This document shows, piece by piece, positions 1 through 9,109 of a DNA stretch of 64,000 bases (its first letter is position 1; the number at the start of each line of letters is the position of its first letter). The notes under the pieces were generated by a model. It had not been told where the DNA came from and did no database searches. It saw nothing but the letters and a program-made list of their open reading frames with translations. The translations under genes were made by a program, and so were the position numbers. The DNA comes from Burkholderia sp. GAS332 (GTDB lineage Bacteria > Pseudomonadota > Gammaproteobacteria > Burkholderiales > Burkholderiaceae), in the NCBI GenBank assembly GCA_900142905.1, contig FSRV01000001.1:4402001-4466000 (forward strand), read 5' to 3'.

Positions 1-338
1 ATAACCTGCTCGCCGGCAGCGGCACGTACAACACCTTCATTCAACTGGAGGGTTGGCAGGCTGGCGGCTCGCGCCACAATGCGGACTACGATACGTATCA
101 GCAGACGCTCTGGAACATCTCGACGTACGGCGCTTCCGCCTATAGCGAGAAGCGCGCAACGTCGATCTTCCTCGCACCGGCCGGCTGGACACCGCAGGTG
201 TATCAGACGACGCTGATGATGCCTTACGTCGGCGCGTACGCCAATTCAAACGGTACGCCGCAAAGCTGGCTGAATACGTCGCTCGTGACGATTCCGCCCA
301 GCGCGCCGCCGCTGCCTTCACGCTACGTGTCGAGCTGA
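1..338 (+). CDS. C-terminal part of an unrecognised protein (5' end outside window)
   Basis: An open frame runs in from the left edge (first full codon at position 3) and ends at TGA 336-338, giving 111 visible residues. The visible part is rich in Tyr, Thr, Ser, Asn and Gly, has several Trp and no Cys, and ends in a Pro-rich tail (PPSAPPLP) before RYVSS. That composition suggests an exported or surface protein, but I recognise no family motif. It converges on the minus-strand gene that follows. The upstream portion would be needed to identify it. Confidence 0.6.
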   Translation, partial: NLLAGSGTYNTFIQLEGWQAGGSRHNADYDTYQQTLWNISTYGASAYSEKRATSIFLAPAGWTPQVYQTTLMMPYVGAYANSNGTPQSWLNTSLVTIPPSAPPLPSRYVSS

Positions 339-441
339 TCTGTCTCGTTGGTCAGCTTCGCAGACATGCTTCGCCCGTCTGCTTCGCTGGCCCGTTGTAG
401 CAGCCGCAATAGCCCATGCAGCCGCGTGAAAAACACCTGAA

Positions 442-470
442 AAGAGGGGGCAAAATGAACGCCCCCTCTT
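442..470 (-). terminator. Intrinsic terminator after the inositol-monophosphatase gene
   Basis: A perfect 10-bp stem (AAGAGGGGGC at 442-451, GCCCCCTCTT at 461-470) with a 9-nt loop lies just downstream of the minus-strand stop at 485. On the minus strand the 3' arm runs into CTCTTTTC, a short U-rich tail. The rest of the 146-bp gap (339-484) shows no gene. Confidence 0.8.
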
Positions 471-484
471 CAGCTCCACAGGCT

Positions 485-1288
485 TCAGGACAATCTCTGT
501 TTCGTGCGGCTGTAGCCCGTGAGCATGGGCACCATCTGCGCGTACAACTTCGGATTGCCGGCGACGATTTCACCGAGGCGCAGGAAATCAGAACCGCCGA
601 CATAGTCGCCAACGAGGCCGCCGGCTTCCGTGATCAGCAGGCTGCCTGCCGCCATGTCCCACGCGCTGGAGCCCTGTTCGAAGAAGCCGTCGAGGCGCCC
701 GGCCGCGACGTTCGCGAGATCGAGCGCGCCCGCGCCCGGACGGCGCAACCCGGCGCAGGCCCCGGTCATTTCGGCGAACAGGCGTGTGTAGGCTTCGAGG
801 TCGGCCGTGTCGCGGAACGGGAAGCCGGTGCCGATCAGGCCGTCGGCGAGACGGTCACGTCCCGCCACACGAATGCGACGGTCGTTCAGGAATGCACCAC
901 AGCCACGCGTGGCGGTAAACAGGTCGTTGCGGGTCGGGTCGTAGACCACGGCCTGCGTGACGATACCCTTGTGCGCGAGGGCAATCGACACGCAGTAGTA
1001 CGGAAAGCCGTGGATGAAATTCGTGGTGCCGTCGAGTGGATCGATGATCCATTGGTATTCTGACTCGTTGTCCGACTGGCCGGATTCTTCGGCGAGAATC
1101 GCGTGATCAGGGTACGCGGTCGTCAGCGTATCGATGATTGCCGCTTCCGACGCCTTATCGACCTCCGTGACGAAATCGTTGTGCTGCTTCTTGCTGACCT
1201 GGAGCAGATCGAGGTCGAATGACGCGCGGTTGATGATCTGGGCTGCGCGGCGTGCGGCGTTGATGGCGATATTGAGCATGGGATGCAT
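485..1288 (-). CDS. suhB: Inositol monophosphatase family protein (SuhB-like)
   Basis: The 267-residue protein belongs to the Mg2+/Li+-sensitive inositol monophosphatase family, which hydrolyses myo-inositol phosphates; E. coli SuhB also acts in rRNA antitermination. The first metal-binding motif, [12 protein letters not shown], and the second, WDMAAG, are both visible, as is the conserved EE of ILAEESG. The start was set at MHPMLNIA because an AAAGGA ribosome-binding site lies about 9 nt upstream; a 21-residue in-frame extension lacks one. Genomes of this group normally carry a housekeeping suhB in another context. Together with the PI-PLC-like neighbour, this copy may be a paralogue tied to inositol phosphate use, which is inference. 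Confidence 0.88.
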   Translation of the reverse strand: MHPMLNIAINAARRAAQIINRASFDLDLLQVSKKQHNDFVTEVDKASEAAIIDTLTTAYPDHAILAEESGQSDNESEYQWIIDPLDGTTNFIHGFPYYCVSIALAHKGIVTQAVVYDPTRNDLFTATRGCGAFLNDRRIRVAGRDRLADGLIGTGFPFRDTADLEAYTRLFAEMTGACAGLRRPGAGALDLANVAAGRLDGFFEQGSSAWDMAAGSLLITEAGGLVGDYVGGSDFLRLGEIVAGNPKLYAQMVPMLTGYSRTKQRLS

Positions 1289-1464
1289 GAACCTGAATCC
1301 TTTTGCGGACAGGCATGGCGACCGTCCGGTAGCAAAGTTGACTGAAAACAAAGGGGGAAACAGCGCGGCATCAAGGGTTATCCGGCCCCGTCAGAAATCC
1401 CTCCTTAGAGGTCACGCGGTAGCGCCTGTTTGCACATGACGCGTCACGTTCCGGATAAGTCGAA

Positions 1465-2391
1465 CTACGTCACCGTCAGAAGCCCGCTCACATTGCGTGC
1501 CACCAGCGCACGAACCAGCGCCCAGTCCGCGTACTCGCAGAAGTCGATCATCATGGTTCCGCACGGCCCCTCGTAAGTCACGAGGCGCTCGGCCAGCGTG
1601 TCATTGATACCGCGACGCCGGCCGCTCCCGCAGGCCACCTTGCGTGGGTTGGCGCCCATCCCGGTGCCGCTGCAGAAATTGACGATCCAGCGCTCCAGCG
1701 TGCGCTGCCCGGTGAGAACAAGGAGCGCCTCGATCGCACGGTATTTGTAGTCTATCGACGCCTCTACCGGTACGCGGAATTCGTCCTGAATGGCGAAGGC
1801 CGCCCCCGGCCGGTCGAGTTCGAACGTGGCGTTGTCAGGCCACATCGACAGATCGATCCCCAGCTCGGACTCGCTTACGAAGCGTCGCAATAGCACGATC
1901 GAGCCACGTACGTCGCCCAGACGCGGAATGGTGTCACCCAGATACCAACGCACCTCTGCATACCGCTCGATATACGACCCGAACGTCTGCGCGAAACTAC
2001 GTGTGCAGTCCTGGTCGCCGCATTCGTCCTTCACCGACATCACGATGCATTCGCCGGGATGCCGCGCGAGAAAACCCGCGCACGCGGCGATGACATCGTC
2101 GAACATCAGGCCAAGCGGAATGCGCGCGTGATTGATGTGAAATACATCGCCCTCATGCCGGCAGCGAATATCGAGTACCCGCACGCCATGCTCCAACTGT
2201 TCCACCAGGGTTGCGCCCTGCGTCTTCGCGAGCGAATCTTCGACGGTATAGGCGCAGCTGTCGTGACTGCCCGGCAAAGTCAATTGGTTCAACGCAAAAT
2301 CGTCGGACAGGGTCGACATCCAGCAAGCCAGCGCCGGGGCGGCAATATCAGTGTTCATGGGGTGTAATGGGTTAAGTGGCCTGGAAATCAC
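1465..2391 (-). CDS. PI-PLC X-domain-like phosphodiesterase, apparently without signal peptide
   Basis: The 308-residue protein resembles the catalytic X domain of bacterial phosphatidylinositol-specific phospholipase C, which cleaves PI to inositol cyclic phosphate. Visible landmarks are LPGSHDS (candidate general base His43), the RVLDIRCR strand (Arg76) and the HINHAR region (His85/His88), with spacings close to those of Bacillus PI-PLC. The GTG start at 2391 has GGA 5 nt upstream; the alternative ATG at 2358 (MNTDIAAP) has no clear site. No hydrophobic signal peptide is seen with either start, unlike secreted PI-PLCs. It lies between the inositol-monophosphatase gene and a divergent LacI-type regulator. 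The substrate is not determined. Confidence 0.8.
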   Translation of the reverse strand: MISRPLNPLHPMNTDIAAPALACWMSTLSDDFALNQLTLPGSHDSCAYTVEDSLAKTQGATLVEQLEHGVRVLDIRCRHEGDVFHINHARIPLGLMFDDVIAACAGFLARHPGECIVMSVKDECGDQDCTRSFAQTFGSYIERYAEVRWYLGDTIPRLGDVRGSIVLLRRFVSESELGIDLSMWPDNATFELDRPGAAFAIQDEFRVPVEASIDYKYRAIEALLVLTGQRTLERWIVNFCSGTGMGANPRKVACGSGRRRGINDTLAERLVTYEGPCGTMMIDFCEYADWALVRALVARNVSGLLTVT

Positions 2392-2487
2392 TTTCTTCCG
2401 TTGTATATTGTTTGACGGTCATCTTCTTGTCCTCTTGATCGGGCAAGCTGGGCGAAGCTGGCTTCGCGTCCCTTCACTCGTTAATAC

Positions 2488-3516
2488 ATGCCGAAGAAAC
2501 AAACGCTTTGGGTTACCGCCGCCGATGTGGCGCGCCACGCCGGTGTGTCGCGTTCTGCCGTATCGCGCGCCTTCTCGCCGACCGCCAGCATCGCCCCCGA
2601 GACACGGGAGCGCGTGATGGAGGCTGCCCGCACGCTCGGCTATCAAGTCAACCTGATCGCGCGCGAAATGATCATGCAGCGCAGCAGCATGATCGGCGTC
2701 GTCACCGCGGGTTTCGAAAACCCGTTTCGCGCGAAGCTGCTTTCCCAGATCATCGCGGCGCTCGGGCGCCACCAGCTCACACCGCTCGTGATGAACGCGG
2801 AAGATCCCGTGCAAATCAAACACTCGCTCGACATGCTGCTGAGCTACCGGATCGCCGGCATCATCATGACTTCCGCGTCTCCCCCGCTCGGCCTCGCTCG
2901 CCAGTACCTCGAAGGCGAAATTCCTGTGGTGATGATCAACCGTGCATCGAATCTGCCCGGTGCGGACGTCGTGGTAAGCGATAACATGGCAGGCTCCGCG
3001 CTGGCCGCGCAAATGCTGGTCGATGCCGGTGCTACGCGGCTTGCTTTCGTTGGACCGACAAAGACCAGCTACAACGGCAAAGCGCGCGGCACCGGTTTTT
3101 CTCGCGCAATCCAGCGCATTGCCAAGCAAAACCCGCACGTCTCCCATCCGGTCGAGACGCACGTCACGGCGGCCGATACCTACCAATGCGGCATAGCGGC
3201 CGCCCATGCGCTGCTGAAACAGAAAGCGCGTCCGGACGGCGTGTTCTGCTCGTCCGATTTGCTCGCATTGGGTTTTATCGATGCCGCACGGCAACACTTT
3301 GCGATACGCGTACCTGAAGAACTTCGGGTAGTGGGTTTCGATGATATCCCCGCCGCCAGCTATGAAAACTACCAACTCACCACCATCCAGCAGGACACGC
3401 GCGGTCTGGCGAATGCCGCGATCGACATGCTGGTCGACCGTATGGACGCGTTCTCCGGCGACTCCCGTACCTCTGTGGTGCAGGTAGCGGGCGTGGTGCG
3501 AAAAAGCTGCGCCTGA
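2488..3516 (+). CDS. LacI/GalR-family transcriptional regulator
   Basis: This 342-residue repressor-type protein has an N-terminal helix-turn-helix with hinge (TAADVARHAGVSRSAVSRAF, then PETRERVMEAARTLGY, residues about 9-50). A periplasmic-binding-protein-like effector domain follows (VGFDD near residue 285 is the family signature). It is divergent from the PI-PLC-like gene and converges, with 7 bp between, on the ATPase gene of the ABC importer operon. Its likely target is the palindrome 9110-9125 at the head of that operon, an inference from position and from the usual CG-centred operators of this family. The effector is unknown, probably a sugar or polyol. Confidence 0.93.
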   Translation: MPKKQTLWVTAADVARHAGVSRSAVSRAFSPTASIAPETRERVMEAARTLGYQVNLIAREMIMQRSSMIGVVTAGFENPFRAKLLSQIIAALGRHQLTPLVMNAEDPVQIKHSLDMLLSYRIAGIIMTSASPPLGLARQYLEGEIPVVMINRASNLPGADVVVSDNMAGSALAAQMLVDAGATRLAFVGPTKTSYNGKARGTGFSRAIQRIAKQNPHVSHPVETHVTAADTYQCGIAAAHALLKQKARPDGVFCSSDLLALGFIDAARQHFAIRVPEELRVVGFDDIPAASYENYQLTTIQQDTRGLANAAIDMLVDRMDAFSGDSRTSVVQVAGVVRKSCA

Positions 3517-3523
3517 ACGCCGC

Positions 3524-4618
3524 TCAAGCTACACGCTGGCCACGCTGCCCATCGAAAAAATGGAGTTGTGCGGCCGGCAACGTGACGCCGAGTTGCTCGC
3601 CCGGCGCGGGTCGGCGGTGATACGGCAGACGCACCACCAGACTCTGCTTGCCCAGCCTGCCGAATGCGAGATTGTCGGCGCCCAACATCTCACACGCATC
3701 GACGGACAGGCGTATCTGCTGATCGGATTCGTCGCCGCCGACCGCAACCATCACATGCTCGGGTCGAACGCCAAGCACGTACTCGCGACCGGCCACGATG
3801 GCCGCGCCGGAATCGCTCGCGCCGGCAATGGAAATCCTCGGTCCATCGTTGACGTGGAAATGCAGCCGGTCGTCAGACAGGCGGCCGTGCAGCAGATTCA
3901 TCGCGGGCGCGCCCATAAAGCTGGCGACAAAGGTACTCTGCGGACGTTCGTAGATTTGCTCCGGAGTCCCGATCTGCTCGATGCTGCCTTGATTCAGCAC
4001 GACGATGCGTTGCGCGAGGGTCATCGCCTCAACCTGATCGTGCGTGACATAGAGCGTCGTCGTGCCGAGGCGCATGTGCAGGTTGCGAATCTCCGCACGC
4101 ATCTGACTACGCAGTTTGGCATCGAGGTTGGACAACGGCTCGTCGAACAGAAAGAGCTCAGGTTCGCGCACGATCGCGCGCCCCATGGCGACCCGCTGCC
4201 GCTGTCCACCCGATAACGCATGCGGCTTGCGCTCAAGCAAGGCGTCGAGCGAAAGCATCTGTGCCGTTGCCGCGACGCGCTCGCGAACCTTCTCCGGCGC
4301 CATGCCGCGCATCCGCAGACCGAAGGCGATGTTCTGCGCCACCGTCATGTGGGGATAGAGTGCGTAGTTCTGAAACACCATCGCGACATTGCGGTCCTGC
4401 GGCTCAACCTGATTGACGATGCGCGAGCCGATCCTGATATCGCCGGACGTGATGCTCTCGAGTCCGGCCGTCATCCTCAACAGGGTCGATTTGCCGCAAC
4501 CCGACGGACCGACCAGCACAACAAATTCGCCGTCCGCGACATCGAGATCGATGTCGCGCAAAACCTGCTGCCGACCGTGGCGCGTCTTGCAGACCGCACG
4601 GAGTGTGAGTGTAGCCAC
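3524..4618 (-). CDS. ugpC: ABC transporter ATP-binding protein, UgpC/MalK type
   Basis: This is the 364-residue energising subunit of a carbohydrate importer of the CUT1 class. It has Walker A GPSGCGKST at residues 37-45, Q-loop VFQNYALYPH, signature LSGGQRQR, Walker B LFLFDEPLS, and a C-terminal regulatory OB/TOBE region (ERPQSTFVASFMGAPAMNLL onward). The GTG start at 4618 follows AAGGAATACAGG. It is the last gene of the minus-strand operon binding protein-permease-permease-porin-ATPase, about 150 bp after the porin. The symbol denotes the family; glycerol-3-phosphate as substrate is not implied. Confidence 0.9.
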   Translation of the reverse strand: MATLTLRAVCKTRHGRQQVLRDIDLDVADGEFVVLVGPSGCGKSTLLRMTAGLESITSGDIRIGSRIVNQVEPQDRNVAMVFQNYALYPHMTVAQNIAFGLRMRGMAPEKVRERVAATAQMLSLDALLERKPHALSGGQRQRVAMGRAIVREPELFLFDEPLSNLDAKLRSQMRAEIRNLHMRLGTTTLYVTHDQVEAMTLAQRIVVLNQGSIEQIGTPEQIYERPQSTFVASFMGAPAMNLLHGRLSDDRLHFHVNDGPRISIAGASDSGAAIVAGREYVLGVRPEHVMVAVGGDESDQQIRLSVDACEMLGADNLAFGRLGKQSLVVRLPYHRRPAPGEQLGVTLPAAQLHFFDGQRGQRVA

Positions 4619-4683
4619 CCTGTATTCCTTGTCGTATTACCGTCGATTCAGCCACGGAGCAATGCCGCTGCACATGGCGGCCT

Positions 4684-4708
4684 CCCCTGCCGCGTATGCG
4701 GCGAGGGG
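4684..4708. other. Hairpin between porin and ATPase genes
   Basis: CCCCTGCCGC (4684-4693) faces GCGGCGAGGGG (4698-4708) across a GTAT loop, with one bulged base. It sits in the 150-bp gap downstream of the porin. No U-tract follows on the minus strand, so it may be an mRNA processing or stability element limiting ATPase expression, not a full terminator. This is inference. Confidence 0.45.
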
Positions 4709-4768
4709 AAGCCCATACAACTGCGGATTTGAGCGCCGCACGCCGCCTTGCAGCGGCGGCGGCCATTG

Positions 4769-5974
4769 TCAGAACCGGTGCAGGATGCCGACACCCGCTG
4801 CGACCTGACTCCCCGTCGACGACGGGGAGCCGCCAAAGCCGTCGCCAATCGACGCCGTGGCGTTGATGATATTCACGCCGTTCGAGCCGATCGTCTTGCC
4901 GCTCGCGTGCTGATACGCCTCACCCAGATACAGACCCGTACGCGTCGACAGGCTGTAGTACTGCGTCAGCGAGATCTGATGGTATTGCGCGGCGCTCGTG
5001 ATGGCATTCGACTGGGTCGCGCGCGTGTAGCTGTAGCCGCCTGCGAAATCCCAGCTCACCGTCGGCTTCCAGTGCAATGCCGCGCCCGCCGTGTTGAAGG
5101 TCGCCGTGCTGCGGAACGACGAACCCACGCCCGGGATGTACTGAACGTTCGAGTACGACACCGACACGTCCCACGCCGGCGAGAACCGATAGCCGGCCGT
5201 CACCGCGACGCGCTGCTGTCCTTGCGCGGTCTGGTAGCCATTGTTGATGGCCGAGACCCCAGGCTGGCCGCCTGAGTTCGTCGTCGAGGCCGCACCCCAT
5301 GCACCACCGCCGGGCGTCGAATTGTTGACGCGCTGGAAACCGGCTGCAATACCGAACGGGCCGTTCAGGTACTGGATCGCCGCGCTCCAGGTCGAGCCGG
5401 CATTGGTGCTGCCCGCTACGCCGCCGAGCGCATACGAACCGCTCACCGTAAAGCCGTAGAACTTCGGCGACGTATAGACGAGCGAATTGTTCGCGCGGAT
5501 CGTCGTGTCGAGCGAATCGATGTCGCCTGGATGTGCGCCGAAGAAACCCGTCAGATAGGTCGTCGGGCTGTACGGCGAGAGCAGCGAGTAGTACGACGTG
5601 TACTGGCGGCCTGCCGTGAGCGTACCGTAGACCGGGTTCGTCAAGCCCACCCATTCCTGGCGCGTAAACATCCCGCCCGTGAATTGCGACTGACCGTTCG
5701 CGCTGTTCACGCCGGCTTCGAGCTGGAAGATCGCCTTCGTACCGCCACCGAGATCTTCGCTGCCCTTCAGGCCAAACCGGCTACCGGCCCATGCGCCGTT
5801 CGACATCGTGACGGCCGAGTGGCCACCCGTCGTCGAGCCGCGCGACGTACTGCTGCTCTGATAGACGATGCCGTTATCGATGACCCCGTAGAGCGTGACG
5901 CTGCTCTGAGCCTGGGCCGTCGTGGTTGCTGCAAGGCCTGCAGCCGCCATCGCGACCACCAAGTGCTTCTTCAT
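4769..5974 (-). CDS. Gram-negative porin (outer-membrane trimeric channel)
   Basis: The 401-residue protein starts with a clear signal peptide (MKKHLVVAMAAAGLAATTTAQAQ, cut near AQA-QSSVTLYG). It shows the betaproteobacterial porin pattern SSVTLYGVID, SRFGLKGSEDLGGG and QLE, and a C-terminal Phe (GVGILHRF) that serves as the Bam recognition end. The chosen ATG at 5974 has GGAG about 12 nt upstream. The gene sits inside an ABC importer operon, between the second permease and the ATPase. It therefore probably supplies the outer-membrane step for the same solute; this role is inference. Confidence 0.92.
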   Translation of the reverse strand: MKKHLVVAMAAAGLAATTTAQAQSSVTLYGVIDNGIVYQSSSTSRGSTTGGHSAVTMSNGAWAGSRFGLKGSEDLGGGTKAIFQLEAGVNSANGQSQFTGGMFTRQEWVGLTNPVYGTLTAGRQYTSYYSLLSPYSPTTYLTGFFGAHPGDIDSLDTTIRANNSLVYTSPKFYGFTVSGSYALGGVAGSTNAGSTWSAAIQYLNGPFGIAAGFQRVNNSTPGGGAWGAASTTNSGGQPGVSAINNGYQTAQGQQRVAVTAGYRFSPAWDVSVSYSNVQYIPGVGSSFRSTATFNTAGAALHWKPTVSWDFAGGYSYTRATQSNAITSAAQYHQISLTQYYSLSTRTGLYLGEAYQHASGKTIGSNGVNIINATASIGDGFGGSPSSTGSQVAAGVGILHRF

Positions 5975-6089
5975 TTGAATGGATCTCCAGTGTGGTAGGT
6001 AGACGGGCGCCACCCAGGCACCCGACACATTGACAAAGTCACCTGACGCAGGCGCCATCGAACCGCGCGTGACGCCTGCTTTATTCGAT

Positions 6090-6944
6090 CTACTTCAGCC
6101 CGCCGGAAAAACCGCGCAACAGGTAACGCTGCACGTATCCTGCGACTGCCAGGGTCGGCAACGAGGCGATCATTCCGACGCTCATCAGATCGCCCCAATC
6201 AATACCGTTTTCCGTGACATAACCGGCCACGGCGAGCGGCAGCGTGAAGCGGCTCGGCGTGGAGAGAAACAGCAGCGCAAGCAGAAATTCATTCCAGGCG
6301 GTAATCAGCACAAAGATCGCGGTGGCGACGAGCCCAGGCGCGCACAGCGGCAGCACGATATGCACGAGCCGCCGGGTGAGGCCGGCGCCATCGAGGCAGG
6401 CCGCCTCTTCATACTCGATGGGCACTTCGCGCACGAACGAAAGCAGCATCCAGATCGACAGCGGCAGCGTGTACACCTGGTAGGCGAGCATCAGTCCGAG
6501 TTCGGAATCGAGCAGATGCAGGTTCTTCGCGAGCGTGAACAACGGCACCGCCACCGTAATCGGCGGCATCAGCTTGACCGCGAGCACCAGCATCAGGAAC
6601 AGCAGGTCGAGGCGCCCCGGAAACCGCAGGCGCACGAGTGCATAGGCGGCCGGAAATGCGAGCGTCAGCGAAAGCAGCGTGGTGCCGCAACTGACGAGCA
6701 GCGAATTCAGCAACTGGCGGCCGATGCCGCTTGCCCATACCGACTCGAAGTGCTGCAAGGTCGGCTCGTGCGGCCACAGTGCGAGCGGATGATCGAGACG
6801 CTCGAGGGTCGGCGTGAACGCGGCGCCAAGCATCCAGATGCAGGGCAGCAGCAACAGAATCAGTGCGACGGCCCGTAGCAGCCAAAGCACCGCATGCTGG
6901 CCCGTCGGACGAAAAGCCGGGGATGGCGTAGCGGAATTCATCAT
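6090..6944 (-). CDS. ABC sugar transporter permease, MalG type
   Basis: This is a 284-residue inner-membrane permease of the binding-protein-dependent transport family. Transmembrane stretches include ALILLLLPCIWMLGAAF near the N-terminus and several downstream. The EAA loop that docks on the ATPase reads EEAACLDGAGLTRRLVHIVLPL. The start is the first ATG of the pair at 6944, overlapping the upstream permease stop as ATGA, so the two genes are translationally coupled. It pairs with the MalF-type gene as the channel of the importer. Confidence 0.92.
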   Translation of the reverse strand: MMNSATPSPAFRPTGQHAVLWLLRAVALILLLLPCIWMLGAAFTPTLERLDHPLALWPHEPTLQHFESVWASGIGRQLLNSLLVSCGTTLLSLTLAFPAAYALVRLRFPGRLDLLFLMLVLAVKLMPPITVAVPLFTLAKNLHLLDSELGLMLAYQVYTLPLSIWMLLSFVREVPIEYEEAACLDGAGLTRRLVHIVLPLCAPGLVATAIFVLITAWNEFLLALLFLSTPSRFTLPLAVAGYVTENGIDWGDLMSVGMIASLPTLAVAGYVQRYLLRGFSGGLK

Positions 6945-7810
6945 GCGCCTGCCTTGCGGATCGACAACCATACGTTCGCCGAGACCAGCACGGCCGAGAC
7001 CAGCAGCATCATCACCGAAGCCGCGCTGGCCGGCCCCATATTGAAGAACCGAAAGCCGGTGTCATAGATGTAGGTCGACAGGGTCTGGGTTGCGTTCCCA
7101 GGACCGCCGCCTGTGAGTGCATACACCTTGTCGAACAGCTTGAAGGTGTCGATCGAGCGCAGTAGCAGCGCCAGCACGATCTGCGGAACGATAAGCGGCA
7201 GCGTGATGTGACGCAGGCATTGCCACTCGCTCGCACCGTCGGTACGGGCCGCCTCATACAGCTCGGGGGCGATGGACTGCAAGCCGGCAAGAATGATCAG
7301 GAATGCCATCGGTGTCCATTGCCACACGTCCACCAGAATGAGCGACCAGATCGCCAGATTCGGATCGGACAGCCATTGCACGCCCGGCAAACCGAACACC
7401 GCAAGCAAGGCGTTCAGAAACCCGCTGTAGTTCAGCCAGTTGCGCCAGATTGCCGAGCACACCAGCGTCGACAGCATCATCGGCAGAATGAGGAGCGGTA
7501 TGACGAAGCGGCGGCCACGAAACGCACGGGAAAACAGTAGCGCCAACGCGCCGCCCAGCACAACCTCGCTAACCGAGGCCACCACCGTGAATTGCAGCGT
7601 ATTGAAGAAACTGGCCGCAAATTCACTGTCCGCGAGCACCGCACGATAATTTTCCAGCCCGGTAAATGCGCGCTGCCCCGACGCATAGTCGACGTTGAAG
7701 AATGAATCGACCAGCACTCGCAGGACCGGGTATAGCGCCAGTACGCCAAGTACCAGCACAGACGGCCCGACCAGCAAGACCAGTGGCAAAGAACGACGCA
7801 CGGCGCTCAT
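6941..7810 (-). CDS. ABC sugar transporter permease, MalF type
   Basis: This is a 289-residue inner-membrane permease. About six membrane segments are visible, starting with LPLVLLVGPSVLVLGVLALYP. The EAA motif reads YEAARTDGASEWQCLRHITLPL in the C-terminal half. ATG at 7810 was preferred over an in-frame TTG at 7822; neither has a strong ribosome-binding site. It starts 22 bp after the binding-protein stop and overlaps the next permease by 4 bp. Confidence 0.92.
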   Translation of the reverse strand: MSAVRRSLPLVLLVGPSVLVLGVLALYPVLRVLVDSFFNVDYASGQRAFTGLENYRAVLADSEFAASFFNTLQFTVVASVSEVVLGGALALLFSRAFRGRRFVIPLLILPMMLSTLVCSAIWRNWLNYSGFLNALLAVFGLPGVQWLSDPNLAIWSLILVDVWQWTPMAFLIILAGLQSIAPELYEAARTDGASEWQCLRHITLPLIVPQIVLALLLRSIDTFKLFDKVYALTGGGPGNATQTLSTYIYDTGFRFFNMGPASAASVMMLLVSAVLVSANVWLSIRKAGA

Positions 7811-7832
7811 GGGATAGTTCAATGTCGCGACG

Positions 7833-9083
7833 TTATTTGGCTACGGCGGCCATCGCCGGCGTGATCTTCTGGGCGGCCTGATGCAGTGCTGCGTCAGGCG
7901 CGAGCTGCCCTGTCAGCACAAGTTGCAACGCGTCCCCCAGAATGCTCTCGATCTGCTGCCAGTCCTTCACACGCGGGCGGGCACGGCCTGCCTCGAGCGC
8001 CTTGAGCTGATCCGGATACCAGCGGAATTGCTGCACGAGTGCCGGGTCTTCGAACACGCTCTTGCGGGTCGGCGGAATGCCCATCGCGGCGAGGCGCGTC
8101 TGCGTGTCGCGCGCGGTCAGATAGGTGAGGAATTCCTGTGCCAGCGGCGCATGCGGCGCGTCTTTCGGAATGGCCATCTGCCAGATGCCTAACATCGGCG
8201 ACGGTCCTTTGACTTGTCCGGGCGGCGCCTGCAACGCAACCTCGCCGACCACGCGCGACTGTTTCGGATCGTCGAGCGCCGGAATCCATGCCGGCCACAC
8301 CTCGAGTGCCTGCACCGCGGCACCCTTTTGCAAGGCGTCGCGCACTTCAGCCGCGCCGTAAACCGCAACGTCCTTCGGCGCATAGGTTTTCAGCGCGACG
8401 AACATCTTCAACGCCGCCAGCGCTTGCGGGGAATCGATCGTCACCTTGCCACCCTGGTCGATCACGTCACCGCCGTACGCCCACAGAATCGGCAGGAAAC
8501 CCGTCACGACGGGGTTACCCTTGGTGCCGCGAAACACCACGCCGGATACGTTCGCATCCGCACCGCCGGCGACCTGTGCAATCTTCAGCACCTCGTCCCA
8601 GTTGCGCGGCGGCTGCAGCTTGTATTTCGCGAGCAGGTCGCGGCGGTAGGCGAACATTTCAACGTTGCCGACCACCGGCAACGCGTACAGACCACCCGAC
8701 TGCGCGCGGCCGAGCGCGACGGTCGACGCGACCATGTCCGCATCGGCCAGCGTGGCAGGCAGCGGCTTGAGCCATCCGTTCGCGATGAATTCGGGCGACC
8801 AGGTGTCGTCCATCATGACGAGGTCGTATGCGCCGGTCCCTTCGCGCATCGACAGCTTCAGCTTCTGATAGAGATTCGCATTGGGCAGCTTCAGCAGCTC
8901 GATGTCGGCACCGGGATGCAGCTTCGTGAAACCGGCGACGGCCTCCGCCAAGCCGCGGCCATAGATGTCATCGCGACCCGCGATCACGAGATCGGCTGCG
9001 CTGACACTCAACGTCACGACGGATAGGACGACGGCGACGGATACGGCGCGCAGGCTACTGAACAGTTTCATGCGATATCTCAT
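7833..9083 (-). CDS. Periplasmic solute-binding protein of an ABC sugar importer
   Basis: The 416-residue extracellular solute-binding protein family 1 member starts with a typical signal peptide (MKLFSSLRAVSVAVVLSVVTLSVSA, cut before ADLVIAG). The mature part shows family features such as YDLVMMDDTWSPEFIANGWL, YALPVVGNVEMFAYRRDLL and PRNWDEVLKIAQ. It is the first gene of the importer operon. ATG 9083 was taken as start; ATG 9071 (MKLFSSL) is an equally acceptable alternative. A 16-bp palindrome lies 27 bp upstream. The ligand is unknown; a sugar, polyol or glycerophosphodiester would fit the family. Confidence 0.9.
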   Translation of the reverse strand: MRYRMKLFSSLRAVSVAVVLSVVTLSVSAADLVIAGRDDIYGRGLAEAVAGFTKLHPGADIELLKLPNANLYQKLKLSMREGTGAYDLVMMDDTWSPEFIANGWLKPLPATLADADMVASTVALGRAQSGGLYALPVVGNVEMFAYRRDLLAKYKLQPPRNWDEVLKIAQVAGGADANVSGVVFRGTKGNPVVTGFLPILWAYGGDVIDQGGKVTIDSPQALAALKMFVALKTYAPKDVAVYGAAEVRDALQKGAAVQALEVWPAWIPALDDPKQSRVVGEVALQAPPGQVKGPSPMLGIWQMAIPKDAPHAPLAQEFLTYLTARDTQTRLAAMGIPPTRKSVFEDPALVQQFRWYPDQLKALEAGRARPRVKDWQQIESILGDALQLVLTGQLAPDAALHQAAQKITPAMAAVAK

Positions 9084-9109
9084 TGGATTGGCGGAGTCGT
9101 CATTACGCG

